From Pinisolibacter aquiterrae (lineage in GTDB: Bacteria > Pseudomonadota > Alphaproteobacteria > Rhizobiales > Ancalomicrobiaceae), in NCBI RefSeq assembly GCF_019160155.1, contig NZ_JAFNIH010000041.1:352871-416870 (forward strand): a stretch of DNA of 64,000 nt, given 5' to 3'. The position numbers and the translations under genes were made by a program. Below are positions 9,514 to 17,541 of this stretch, piece after piece; the first letter of the stretch is position 1, and every line of letters starts with the position of its first letter. Under the pieces are notes generated by a model. It searched no databases and was not told the DNA's origin. It saw only the letters and a program-made list of their open reading frames with translations.

Positions 9514-10280
9514 ACGCTCCCGTCACCCCGATGCCGAAGCCCCGGCCCGTCTCCGAAGCCGAATGGGCGCTGCGCTGCGAATTGGCCGAGTTCTATCATC
9601 TGGTCGACTGGTTCGGCTGGACCGAGACCATCTTCAACCACATCTCGGCGCGCCTGCCCGGCCCGAGCGAGCACTATCTCGTCAATCCCTTCGGGCTCAA
9701 CTACGACGAGGTGACCCCGGAGAACCTCCTCAAGGTCGGCCTCGACGGCCGCAAGGTCGAGCCCTCCGATTACGACGCCAATCCCGCCGGCTTCGCCCTC
9801 CATTCGGCGATCCACGGCGCCCGCGAGGACATTCACTGCGTCGTCCACACCCACACCACGCCGATCTCGGCGGTGGTCCAGAAGAAGCGCGGCTTCACCC
9901 ACGACGACTTCTACGGCGCCCAGCTGTTCGGCCGCATCGGCTATCACACCTTCGAGGGCATCACCCTCTTCGCCGACGAGAAGGAGCGCATGCTGGCGAG
10001 CCTCGGCGACAAGCACATCCTGGTTCTGCGCAATCACGGCATCGCCGTCGGCGAGAGTACGGTCGCCAAGACCTTCTTCCTTCTGTGGACCGTGCAGCGC
10101 GCCGCCGAGATCCAGTCGCTGGCGGATTCCATGGGCGGCGAGGACACGGTGCTGCCCGACGCGGTGCGCGCCCGCTGCGCCGATCTCACCGCCATGCTGA
10201 TCCGCGAGGACGACTTCGCCCAGAAGTTCTTCCACGCCATGCTGCGCAAGATGCACGCCGAGCGCGGCCCGAGCTGGTGA
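9510..10280 (+). CDS. Class II aldolase/adducin-family protein
   Basis: A 256-residue protein of the class II aldolase/adducin fold, which includes fuculose-phosphate aldolase and several decarboxylases and dehydratases. The zinc ligands are visible as H113 and H115 in VVHTHTTP and H176 in LVLRNHGIAVG. The ATG at 9510 overlaps the stop of the upstream reductase gene by 4 bp and follows GAAAGGA. The pairing of a PanE-like reductase with a class II aldolase suggests sequential processing of an oxo or hydroxy acid, but no specific reaction can be assigned. Confidence 0.85.
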   Translation: MNAPVTPMPKPRPVSEAEWALRCELAEFYHLVDWFGWTETIFNHISARLPGPSEHYLVNPFGLNYDEVTPENLLKVGLDGRKVEPSDYDANPAGFALHSAIHGAREDIHCVVHTHTTPISAVVQKKRGFTHDDFYGAQLFGRIGYHTFEGITLFADEKERMLASLGDKHILVLRNHGIAVGESTVAKTFFLLWTVQRAAEIQSLADSMGGEDTVLPDAVRARCADLTAMLIREDDFAQKFFHAMLRKMHAERGPSW

Positions 10281-10446
10281 GCCCGAGACCGGGGAGATCC
10301 GCGGCGCCCCTCCCGAGAGGATCGCGCGAAAGTGGATCTTGCCCCGGACGTCTCGAGATGATTGTTGAAGCGCGCCCGGAGCGATGGTTCGCCCCTCCGG
10401 GCGGGCGCCCCGTCGCGGGCGCGACAGGGGTAGACGGGACGACGCG

Positions 10447-10920
10447 ATGGTGGTGACGAAGAGACTGCGGCGCTACATCCCCTCCGAGGACGAGTTCAGC
10501 TACCTCGATTTCCCGTTCTATTGGTTGGCCCGCGTCCAAGGCACCTACCAGCAACAGATGGAAAAGGCGCTGAAGAAGGTCGGCTCGGACATCCCGACTT
10601 GGCGCGTCCTCTTCATTCTGAAGGTGCACGGCAAGTCGAGCCTGTCGGAGATCTCGACCCACGCCATCATCAAACTGCCGACGCTGACCCGCATCATGAC
10701 GCGGATGAAGGCGGAGAACCTGGTGGAGACCTCGACCCACGCCGAGGACGGCCGGGTCACCGAGGTCGAGCTGACGCCCGCCGGCGCCGATCTCATTCAC
10801 CGCATGGAGGAGGTGACGGCACGCCTCTTCGCCCGCTCCTACGTCGGCCTCAGCGACGCCCAGATCACCCGCCTCAACGCGACCCTGGCGCAGATCCTCG
10901 ACAATCTCGCCGAGGATTGA
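10447..10920 (+). CDS. MarR-family regulator, IacR candidate
   Basis: A 157-residue winged-helix regulator. The DNA-binding core runs from about residue 50 to 115, with TWRVLFILKVHGKSSLSEIS, a recognition-helix segment LPTLTRIMTRMKAENLVE and the wing DGRVTEVELTPAG. The ATG at 10447 is chosen because the family alignment begins near FSYLDFPFYWLARVQ; an in-frame ATG at 10384 would add unlikely Arg/Gly-rich sequence. Regulators of indole-acetate degradation (IacR, and the MarR proteins of Variovorax iad loci) belong to this family. Its position in the same region as the iac genes makes it the best candidate sensor. The ligand is inference. Confidence 0.82.
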   Translation: MVVTKRLRRYIPSEDEFSYLDFPFYWLARVQGTYQQQMEKALKKVGSDIPTWRVLFILKVHGKSSLSEISTHAIIKLPTLTRIMTRMKAENLVETSTHAEDGRVTEVELTPAGADLIHRMEEVTARLFARSYVGLSDAQITRLNATLAQILDNLAED

Positions 10921-10944
10921 GCCGCCGCCTCACGAGGCCGGCTC
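10919..10944. terminator. Stem-loop between convergent marR and lysR
   Basis: GAGCCG (10919-10924) pairs with CGGCTC (10939-10944), with an inner GCCT/AGGC helix and a CACG loop. It overlaps the marR stop codon and reaches the lysR stop region, so it could end transcription from both sides. No T-run is present. Confidence 0.4.
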
Positions 10945-11838
10945 CGTTCGCTCCGCCGCCCATCTCCGAATCCGCTCGAGCACCCAGCGGAAGGCGGGAT
11001 CCTGGGTGCGCTTCTCGACCCAGAGCATCGAATAGTCGATCATCTTGGCGTCGATCGGCAGCGGCACCATCGCCAGCGGATGAAGCCGGACGAAGAGCTG
11101 GGCGAGCGGCGTCGGCATGGTCGCCACCAGATGTGACCCCTGCACGTAATGCGGCGTCGCCAGAATGGCGCGCGTCGAGATCCGGCACCGGCGCAGCCGC
11201 TGAGCGTTCTCGAAATAGTCGGCGATGAAGGTCGGCCGCCCGTCGGAGAAGGTCACGACGAGGTGCTCGGCGTCGACGTACCATTGCTCGTGCGGCGTCG
11301 TGGGCGTGACCCGCGCCGGATCGTAGAGGCAGGAGAACCCCGCCTTGATCAGTGTCTCCTTGCAGATCCCGTTCGGCACCGCGCCGGAAATGGTGAAGGC
11401 GACGTCGCATCGGCCGCGGAAGAGGTCGTCGGTGACCGATTGCCAGTCGGTCGGCTGCACGTCGAAACTGGCGTCGTAGAGGTCCCGGCCGAGCGCCTCC
11501 ATGATGCCGGGCAGCAACACGAATTCCACGTCCTCCGCCGCGCCGAAGGTCATCTTCAGGCGCGAGGCGCGCGGATCGAAGCGGCGCTGGTCGAAGGTCT
11601 CGCGCAGGCGGTTGAGAGGCTCCTGACATTCCGCCCAGACCTGGCGCGCGCGCGGCGTCGGCGCGAGCCCCTGCGGCGCGCGAACGAAGAGCGCATCGGC
11701 GAACCAGTCGCGCAGCCGCGCCAGCGATTGGCTGACCGCCGGCTGGGAGCGGCCGAGGCGCTGTGCCGCCCGGCTCACGTTCTGCTCGGTCATCAAGGCT
11801 TCGAAGACCAGCAACAGATTGAGATCGAGTTTCGTCAT
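10930..11838 (-). CDS. LysR-family transcriptional regulator
   Basis: A 302-residue LysR regulator. Residues 1-60 form the winged helix-turn-helix (LDLNLLLVFEALMTEQNVSRAAQRLGRSQPAVSQ) and the rest is the ligand-binding domain. It is divergent from the TauD-like dioxygenase gene at 11988, its likely target. The start codon at 11838-11836 lies inside a 17-bp palindrome that looks like a LysR autoregulatory site. The inducer is unknown. Confidence 0.9.
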   Translation of the reverse strand: MTKLDLNLLLVFEALMTEQNVSRAAQRLGRSQPAVSQSLARLRDWFADALFVRAPQGLAPTPRARQVWAECQEPLNRLRETFDQRRFDPRASRLKMTFGAAEDVEFVLLPGIMEALGRDLYDASFDVQPTDWQSVTDDLFRGRCDVAFTISGAVPNGICKETLIKAGFSCLYDPARVTPTTPHEQWYVDAEHLVVTFSDGRPTFIADYFENAQRLRRCRISTRAILATPHYVQGSHLVATMPTPLAQLFVRLHPLAMVPLPIDAKMIDYSMLWVEKRTQDPAFRWVLERIRRWAAERTEPAS

Positions 11839-11852
11839 AAGCGCTGCTTATG
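11836..11852. promoter_or_regulatory. LysR-type operator palindrome overlapping the lysR start
   Basis: CATAAGC-GCT-GCTTATG is a perfect inverted repeat with a 3-bp centre. It contains the T-N11-A signature (T11838 to A11850) of LysR binding sites and covers the lysR start codon. Binding here would repress lysR and could position the activator for the divergent dioxygenase promoter. Confidence 0.6.
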
Positions 11853-11987
11853 TTCTGTCAGAGATTTTCGGATTAGCATTGTAAAACTTCTGCATCAACA
11901 CTCTTCGGCACAGGCCGTGTCCGGTCGTTCGGGCGCCCGGCACCGCGTTGCGCCGGCCGGCCCCCCCAACCCATGGAGAGAGTGTTC

Positions 11988-12959
11988 ATGTCAGTCGTCC
12001 TGCGCGAGAAGATCACCGGACCGGCCGCCTGGAAGGGCAGCGAATTGGCCACGTCCACCGATTGGATCTCGCCCCTGTCCGAGCGATTGCTGACGGCGCT
12101 CGATGGTGCCCTGCAGGGCGTGAAGCGGCGCGGGCTCGGGCTCGGTCAGTTCACCCGGGCGGACTTCCCGCTCGACGGCTGTGAAGACACGCTCGCCGCC
12201 TTCGCCGACGAATTGGAGAACGGTCGCGGCTTCCTGGTCCTGCGCGGTCTGCCGGCCGATCGCTACGGCGAGGTGGACATGACCCTGCTCTATTACGGGC
12301 TCGGCCTGCATCTCGGCACGCCCGTTCTTCAGAACCCCGCCGGCGATCTCCTCGGCCGCGTCGCCAACGTCGGCGATCTCGCCGACAAGCGCACCCGCGT
12401 CTACGAGACCAACGCCTATCTGCCCTATCACACCGACCTCTCCGACGTGGTCGGCCTGCTCTGCATCCGCAAGGCCAAGTCGGGGGGCTTGAGCAGCCTC
12501 GTCGCCGCCGGCGCGATCTACAACGAGATCGTCGCCCATCACCCCGAATTCCTCGGATTGTTCTACCGCCCGCTCTATTTCGATCACCTCGGCGAGGACC
12601 TGCCGAGCCTCTCGCCGATCTTCAGCTACCACGAGGGCAAGCTGAGCTGTCGCTACCTGCGGCAATATATCGAGCTGGGTCAGGAGCTGCGCGGTCTGCC
12701 GATCTCGCGGGTGGAGACCGAGGCGCTCGATCTCTTCGATTCGATCATCCACGATCCGCGCCTGCGCCTCGACATGATGCTCGAGCCGGGCGACATGCAG
12801 TTCGCCAACAACTACGCCGTGCTCCATTCGCGCACCGGCTTCGAGGACGACGAGGATCCGACCCGCCGGCGTCTGCTCTATCGCCTGTGGCTGAAGATGC
12901 CCAACGCCCGCCGCCTCGCCCCCGACTTCCCCGGCCGCAACGGTTTCCCGCCGCGCTGA
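11988..12959 (+). CDS. TauD/TfdA-like 2-oxoglutarate/Fe(II) dioxygenase
   Basis: A 323-residue protein of the clavaminate synthase/TauD fold. The iron facial triad is visible as His148 and Asp150 in LPYHTDLSD and His280 in YAVLHSRTG, and an Arg in RRRLLYRLW near the C-terminus suits 2-oxoglutarate binding. The ATG at 11988 is preferred over the one at 11973 because GGAGAGAG lies 5-12 bases before it. Family members hydroxylate or cleave small acids and sulfonates; this one has no assigned substrate. It is divergent from, and probably controlled by, the LysR regulator. Confidence 0.82.
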   Translation: MSVVLREKITGPAAWKGSELATSTDWISPLSERLLTALDGALQGVKRRGLGLGQFTRADFPLDGCEDTLAAFADELENGRGFLVLRGLPADRYGEVDMTLLYYGLGLHLGTPVLQNPAGDLLGRVANVGDLADKRTRVYETNAYLPYHTDLSDVVGLLCIRKAKSGGLSSLVAAGAIYNEIVAHHPEFLGLFYRPLYFDHLGEDLPSLSPIFSYHEGKLSCRYLRQYIELGQELRGLPISRVETEALDLFDSIIHDPRLRLDMMLEPGDMQFANNYAVLHSRTGFEDDEDPTRRRLLYRLWLKMPNARRLAPDFPGRNGFPPR

Positions 12960-12976
12960 CGAGGGTCCGACGAAAC

Positions 12977-13002
12977 GAACCGTCGCGACACCGCGACGGT
13001 TC
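12977..13002. terminator. Bidirectional stem-loop between dioxygenase and AsnC genes
   Basis: GAACCGTCGCG (12977-12987) and CGCGACGGTTC (12992-13002) form a perfect 11-bp stem with a 4-nt ACAC loop. It sits in the 60-bp gap between convergent genes. The T-run is weak, so termination strength is uncertain. Confidence 0.6.
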
Positions 13003-13019
13003 CTCGCCACCCCACCGGC

Positions 13020-13481
13020 TCACGCGTAGCGCAGCGGTACGGCGGTGGTGAACTTCAGCTCCTCCATCGAGATGAAGGAGGTGATGTCGGTGAAGTCGAG
13101 CCGGCTGATCAGCTGCTTGTAGACGGCGTCGTAGATGTCGACGTTGGGCACCACCAGCCGCAGCAGATAGTCCATCTCGCCGGTCAGCCGATAGGCCTCG
13201 ACGATCTCGGGAATGTCCGAGATCGCCTTGCGGAACGCCTCCAGCCATTCGATCGAATGGCGCGACGTGCGCACGCCGACGAAGACCGTCGTCGCCACGT
13301 TGCTCTTGCGCCGGTCGAGCAGAACGACCCGCCGCGCGATCATCCCGTGATCCTCCAGCGCCTTGATCCGCCGCCAGCACGCCGACACCGACAGACCGAT
13401 CGTGTCGGCGAGATCGGCGACCGCCACGCCGGCGTCCTCCTGGAGGGCTTCGAGAATGCGTTTGTCGCGAACATCCAGCAT
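13020..13481 (-). CDS. Lrp/AsnC-family transcriptional regulator
   Basis: A 153-residue feast/famine regulator. It has an N-terminal helix-turn-helix (LDVRDKRILEALQEDAGV followed by VADLADTIGLSVSACWRRIK) and a C-terminal RAM domain ending in SFISMEELKFTTAVPLRYA. The ATG at 13481 gives the start usual for the family (M-L-D-x-x-D) and has AAAGG 9 bases upstream; an ATG at 13499 would add six residues. It is divergent from the racemase-family gene at 13650. RAM domains bind amino acids, which fits control of the amino-acid-like catabolic genes that follow. Confidence 0.9.
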   Translation of the reverse strand: MLDVRDKRILEALQEDAGVAVADLADTIGLSVSACWRRIKALEDHGMIARRVVLLDRRKSNVATTVFVGVRTSRHSIEWLEAFRKAISDIPEIVEAYRLTGEMDYLLRLVVPNVDIYDAVYKQLISRLDFTDITSFISMEELKFTTAVPLRYA

Positions 13482-13513
13482 GACGCGCAGCCTTTGCATG
13501 GTCAAATGAGATT

Positions 13514-13530
13514 GCGCGATTCCATCGCGC
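13514..13530. promoter_or_regulatory. Inverted repeat in the asnC / racemase divergent promoter
   Basis: GCGCGAT-TCC-ATCGCGC is a perfect 7-bp inverted repeat with a 3-bp centre, in the AT-rich part of a 168-bp divergent gap. A third half-site-like ACGCGAT lies near 13545-13551. Multiple phased half-sites suit an Lrp/AsnC octamer, so this is a likely autoregulatory operator. Confidence 0.5.
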
Positions 13531-13649
13531 CAAAGATGTATATCACGCGATGAATTTGTGTGAATGATGGAAAAAGGTGCAAACAACGCGCATCCATTTC
13601 GCGCCGATCGTTCTACCGTCTTCGAAAGGTTCAAAAACGGAGAAGACGC

Positions 13650-14372
13650 GTGTCTCGCACCATCGGCCTGATCGGCGGCATGAGCTGGGAAAGCACCGCG
13701 ACCTATTATCGCGAGATCAACGAGTTGGTTCGACTGCGCCATGGCGGCCTGGTCTCGGCCGACATTCTGATGCACTCGGTCAATTTCGACGAAATCGTCA
13801 CGATGCAGAAGGCGGGACGATGGGATCTCGCCGAGGAACGTCTGGCCGAGGTCGGACGAGGTCTCGCCGGCGCCGGTGCCGGCTGCCTCCTGATCTGCAC
13901 CAACACCATGCATCTCGTCGCCGATCACGTCGCCCGCAACACCGGCGTGCCGTTGATCCACATCGTCGACGTGGTCGGCCGCGATCTGGTCGCCGCCGGC
14001 ATGAAGAAGCCGTTGTTGCTCGCGACCCGCTACACGATGGAACAGAGTTTCTATCGTGATCGCCTCCGCGAACGTTTCGGGCTCGACGCGATGGTGCCGG
14101 AGGCGCAGGATCGCACCGTCGTCCACGACATCATCTTCGATGAACTCTGCTGCGGGATCGTCAAGGAAACCTCGCGCAAGAGTTACATCGACATCATCGA
14201 ATATGCGAAGACACAGGGAGCCGATTGCGTGATCCTCGGCTGTACCGAAATTGGACTATTGATCGAGGAGAAGGATTCGGTTCTTCCTGTATTCGACTCG
14301 ACCAAGCTGCACGCGCGCGCCGCGGTCGACTTCTTCGACGGCTGCCTGGAAATCGACGCGGTGGCGGCTTGA
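13650..14372 (+). CDS. Aspartate/glutamate racemase family protein
   Basis: A 240-residue protein of the Asp/Glu/hydantoin racemase superfamily, YgeA-like. It begins SRTIGLIGGMSWESTATYY and carries both catalytic cysteines: C83 in LLICTNTMH and C198 in ILGCTEIGLL. The GTG start at 13650 follows GGAGAAG at 13639-13645; the frame extends upstream to 13560 with low-quality basic sequence. It would interconvert D and L forms of an amino acid or related acid without a cofactor. The downstream FAD oxidase and ATC-hydrolase-family genes suggest it epimerises their substrate; this is inference. Confidence 0.85.
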   Translation: MSRTIGLIGGMSWESTATYYREINELVRLRHGGLVSADILMHSVNFDEIVTMQKAGRWDLAEERLAEVGRGLAGAGAGCLLICTNTMHLVADHVARNTGVPLIHIVDVVGRDLVAAGMKKPLLLATRYTMEQSFYRDRLRERFGLDAMVPEAQDRTVVHDIIFDELCCGIVKETSRKSYIDIIEYAKTQGADCVILGCTEIGLLIEEKDSVLPVFDSTKLHARAAVDFFDGCLEIDAVAA

Positions 14373-14403
14373 TCCTCCATTCGCTGCTCGGGAGCCCGAA
14401 CCG

Positions 14404-15711
14404 ATGAACGCCTCGACCCCGCCGTCCTTTCCGCCGTCGCTCTGGGCCGGGGTGACGCCCGCCCGCGCCGCGACGGCGCCGCTCGCGGGTGAGGTGCGGG
14501 CCGACGTGGCGATCGTCGGCGCGGGTTTCACCGGCCTCTCCACCGCCCTGGCGCTCGCCGAACGCGGCCGCTCCGTGGTGGTGGTCGAGGCGGCAGCCGT
14601 CGGCTGGGGCGCCTCCGGTCGCAACAACGGTCAGGTCATCCCGACCATGACCGGCGCCGAACCCGACACCATGGCGCGGACCCACGGTGAGACCGGCGAA
14701 CGTTTCGCCCAGCTCGTCGCCGACAGCGCCGGCAATCTCTTCGACCTCGTCCGCCGCCACGCCATCGCCTGCGAGGCCGAACAGACCGGCTGGTTCCAGC
14801 CGGCCCATTCGCCCGGCCGCGTGAAGCTCTCCGCCGCCCGCGTCGAGGCCTGGGCCCGGCGCGGCGCCCCGGTGCGCCTGCTCGATCGCGCCGAGACCGC
14901 CGCCCTGATCGGCTCGACCGACTGGTACGGCGGCATGCTCAACACCTCCGGCGGCCACGTCAATCCGCTCGCCTTCGCCCGTGGCCTCGCCGATGCGGGG
15001 CTCGCCGCCGGCGTGCGCCTCTACGAGGGCACCCCGGCCCGGTCGCTCGAGAAGACCTCGGCCGGGTGGGTGGTGACGACACCCACCGGCCGCGTCGCCG
15101 CCGACCGCGTGCTGCTCGCCTCCAACGGCTATACCGATGCCTTCACCCCCGGTCTCGCGCCGCGCATCGCCCATTCGCTGATCCCGGTCCTCTCCTGGCA
15201 GATGGCGACGGCGCCGCAATCGGACGCGGTCCGCGCGAGCGTTCTGCCGGGTCGTCAGGCGCTCTCCGACACCCATGGCGATCTGCGCTTCTTCCGCTGG
15301 GACGCGCGCGGTCGTCTGGTGACCGGCGGCGCCCTGATCCTGCCCTTCGACGGGGCGCGGCGCCTGAAGGCGCTGGTCGGCGAGCGGCTCGCGAAGATCT
15401 TCCCGCAGATGGGGGTTCCGACCTTCGATTTCGTCTGGAACGGCCGCATCGGCATGACCGCCGATCGCATGCCGCGCTTCCACCGCGTCGACGAGGGTCT
15501 GTGGACCTGGGCCGCCTGCAACGGGCGCGGCGTCGCCCTGTCGACGGCGCTGGGTCCGGTCTTCGCCGATGCCCTCGACGGGGCCGACCCCAAGGATCTG
15601 CCGGTGCCGGTCACCCCGGTGCGGCCCTATCCGCTCCACGCCGTCGCCACGCTCGTCGCTCCGGCGATGTTGGCCTGGTACCGATTCAAGGATTCCCGCG
15701 AGCCGGCATGA
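14404..15711 (+). CDS. FAD-dependent amine/amino-acid oxidoreductase (DAO, PuuB-like)
   Basis: A 435-residue flavoprotein of the DAO family. It has the FAD motif GAGFTG (39-44), ERGRSVVVVEAAAVGWGASG and the RNNGQV stretch typical of gamma-glutamylputrescine oxidase-like and D-amino-acid dehydrogenase-like enzymes. A C-terminal GRIGMTADRMPRFH and a WAACNGRGVALSTALG FAD loop complete the domain. It begins 31 bp after the racemase-family gene and precedes an ATC-hydrolase-family gene. It probably oxidises the C-N bond of an amino acid or amine; the substrate is not determined. Confidence 0.85.
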   Translation: MNASTPPSFPPSLWAGVTPARAATAPLAGEVRADVAIVGAGFTGLSTALALAERGRSVVVVEAAAVGWGASGRNNGQVIPTMTGAEPDTMARTHGETGERFAQLVADSAGNLFDLVRRHAIACEAEQTGWFQPAHSPGRVKLSAARVEAWARRGAPVRLLDRAETAALIGSTDWYGGMLNTSGGHVNPLAFARGLADAGLAAGVRLYEGTPARSLEKTSAGWVVTTPTGRVAADRVLLASNGYTDAFTPGLAPRIAHSLIPVLSWQMATAPQSDAVRASVLPGRQALSDTHGDLRFFRWDARGRLVTGGALILPFDGARRLKALVGERLAKIFPQMGVPTFDFVWNGRIGMTADRMPRFHRVDEGLWTWAACNGRGVALSTALGPVFADALDGADPKDLPVPVTPVRPYPLHAVATLVAPAMLAWYRFKDSREPA

Positions 15712-15758
15712 CGCCGGCCTGCGCCGTTCGACCCCGAGAACAGAAGGAAGCGACTTCC

Positions 15759-16265
15759 ATGACCGAGACCAGCCCGTCGGGCCGCATGGTTCCCATCGAA
15801 TGGCTCCAGGGGGCCTTCGACATGCGCGCCGCGGCCTACGCCAACATGTTCGACGTGCTGCGCGACGCCTTCGGCACCGACAAGGCGGTCGAGCTGGTCG
15901 GCGAGGCGACCCGCCGCATGGGCGTGGCCATGGGCGCGAAATTCGCCGATCTCGGTCCCTCGAATCTCGTCGCCCTGAAGGAGCGCTTCATCTCCGGCAT
16001 TCCGGCCGTCGAGGTGATCTTCGCGCCGGAGATCCGCCAGTGCGACGACGAGCGCCTCGAGATCAAGTTCCACAAGTGTCCGCTCAAGGACGCCTGGACG
16101 CGGATGGGCCGTTCGGAAGAAGATCTCGAACTCCTGTGCAAGGCCGGCGGCGCCATCGACGGCGGCCTCTTCAAGGCGGCCGGGTTCGTCTTCAAGGGCG
16201 AGACCTGGAAGCCGGGTGAGGAAGGCTGTTGCCGCCTGATCGTCGAGCCCGGCGAAGCCGCCTGA
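15759..16265 (+). CDS. ATC-hydrolase-family protein, copy 1
   Basis: A 168-residue protein matching the L-2-amino-thiazoline-4-carboxylate hydrolase family (ATC_hydrolase). An N-terminal helical part contains VELVGEATRRMGVAMGAKFAD, and the C-terminal part carries cysteines C107 (FHKCPLKDAW), C127 (LLC) and C157/C158 (GCC). The spacing of the first two, 20 residues, is the same as in the second family member at 20925. The known member opens the thiazoline ring of ATC to N-carbamoyl-cysteine, but most members are uncharacterised. Its start follows AGAAGGAAG. It lies directly before a Liv transporter, so it may act on the imported substrate. Confidence 0.7.
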   Translation: MTETSPSGRMVPIEWLQGAFDMRAAAYANMFDVLRDAFGTDKAVELVGEATRRMGVAMGAKFADLGPSNLVALKERFISGIPAVEVIFAPEIRQCDDERLEIKFHKCPLKDAWTRMGRSEEDLELLCKAGGAIDGGLFKAAGFVFKGETWKPGEEGCCRLIVEPGEAA

Positions 16266-16325
16266 TCGCATCCCTTTTTCGTTCGTTCCTCACCTCGGCC
16301 CCCGGGCCTTTCGCGGAGAAAGACC

Positions 16326-17444
16326 ATGACCGTCACTCGCAGGACCCTCGTCGGGATCGCCCTCGTCGCCCCGCTTTCCTTCGTCGGCACCGCCTTCGCC
16401 GCCGACCCGATCAAGATCGGCTACCAGCTGCCGCTGACCGGCAACACCGCCCAGTACGGCCAGGACTTCAAGACCGCCGCCGAGATCGCCCTCGACCGTT
16501 TCAACGCCTCCGGCAAGCTGCCGGTCAAGGTCGAGATCGTCTACGAGGACAGCCGCTCGGACGCCAAGGAAGGTGTGGCGATCGCCCGCAAGTTCGTCGA
16601 CGACGAGAAGATCGTCGGCGTCCTCGGCGACTTCACGTCGGGCGTTTCGATGGCCGCCGCCCAGGTCTACAAGGAGGCGGGCATGCCCCAGCTCTCCCAG
16701 ACCGCTTCCCATCCCGACTACGCCAAGATCTCGGAATGGCAGTTCCGCAACATCACCACTCAGGCCGGTGAAGGTCCCTACAACGCCGACTGGATGGTGT
16801 CGAAGGGTCTGAAGAAGGTCGCGGTGATCGCCGAACAGACCGACTGGGGCCAGTCCGTCACCAAGTACTTCTCCGACGAACTGACCGCCAAGGGCGGCAC
16901 CGTCGTCATGACCGAGTACTTCAACCGCGGCACCCCGGACTTCCGCTCGCTCCTCGCCAAGATCGAGCGCGCCAAGCCCGACGCGATCTACACCGGCTTC
17001 TTCTACGAGGACGGCGCCAACTTCCTCAAGCAGATGAAGCAGCTCGGCTACGCCGTGCCGGTCTTCTCGACCTCGGCGGCGCACAACCAGAAGCTCATCG
17101 AGCTCGCCGGCCCCGACGCGGAAGGCCTGTCGCTGACCACCAACTTCCTGCCCAACAGCCCGAAGCCCGAGGTGAAGAGCTTCGTCGAGGCCTGGGTCAA
17201 GGCGCGCGGCGCCGAGCCCGGCCAGTTCCCGGCCCAGGCCTTCGACGCGGTCAACATCATGCTCGACGCGATCGTCAAGACCTACCCGAAGACCACGCGT
17301 GCCTCGGTCCGCGACGCGCTCGCCGCCACCAAGGACTTCCCCGGCGTGACCGGCGTGACCACCTTCGGTCCCGATCGTGAGCCGGTGAAGCAGCTCTCCA
17401 AGGTGCGCGTCGTCGGCGGTGTCTTCTCGCCGGTCGCCGAGTGA
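16326..17444 (+). CDS. Liv-type ABC transporter substrate-binding protein (second set)
   Basis: A 372-residue periplasmic binding protein of the branched-chain amino-acid/amide family. A signal peptide covers about residues 1-24 (TRRTLVGIALVAPLSFVGTA, with an Arg pair that is weakly Tat-like) and the mature part begins DPIKIGYQLPLTGNTAQYG. Ligand-pocket style segments such as GVLGDFTSGVSMAAAQVYKE are present. It starts the second complete Liv operon, enclosed by the two ATC-hydrolase-family genes. The ligand is likely a polar amino-acid or amide-like compound, but this is not readable from sequence. Confidence 0.92.
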   Translation: MTVTRRTLVGIALVAPLSFVGTAFAADPIKIGYQLPLTGNTAQYGQDFKTAAEIALDRFNASGKLPVKVEIVYEDSRSDAKEGVAIARKFVDDEKIVGVLGDFTSGVSMAAAQVYKEAGMPQLSQTASHPDYAKISEWQFRNITTQAGEGPYNADWMVSKGLKKVAVIAEQTDWGQSVTKYFSDELTAKGGTVVMTEYFNRGTPDFRSLLAKIERAKPDAIYTGFFYEDGANFLKQMKQLGYAVPVFSTSAAHNQKLIELAGPDAEGLSLTTNFLPNSPKPEVKSFVEAWVKARGAEPGQFPAQAFDAVNIMLDAIVKTYPKTTRASVRDALAATKDFPGVTGVTTFGPDREPVKQLSKVRVVGGVFSPVAE

Positions 17445-17456
17445 TCGATCCGATCC

Positions 17457-17479
17457 CGGGGGCGGCGCCGCCGCCCCCG
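17457..17479 (+). terminator. GC stem-loop after the second Liv binding-protein gene
   Basis: CGGGGGCGGC (17457-17466) and GCCGCCCCCG (17470-17479) form a perfect 10-bp stem with a 3-nt loop, 12 bp after the stop codon and before the GTG of the permease gene. It lacks a real T-run. Its position suggests stabilisation of the binding-protein mRNA or partial attenuation. Confidence 0.55.
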
Positions 17480-17541
17480 TTCCATCGCCGTCGGGACGGC
17501 TCGACGGCCACGTCTCGCGACACGACACGAAGGGGGCTGCC

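Noticed and set aside
16290-17528. 412-codon minus-strand open frame opposite the second Liv binding-protein gene
   Set aside because: Shadow of a high-GC gene; translation lacks domains and the plus-strand protein is a clear family member.
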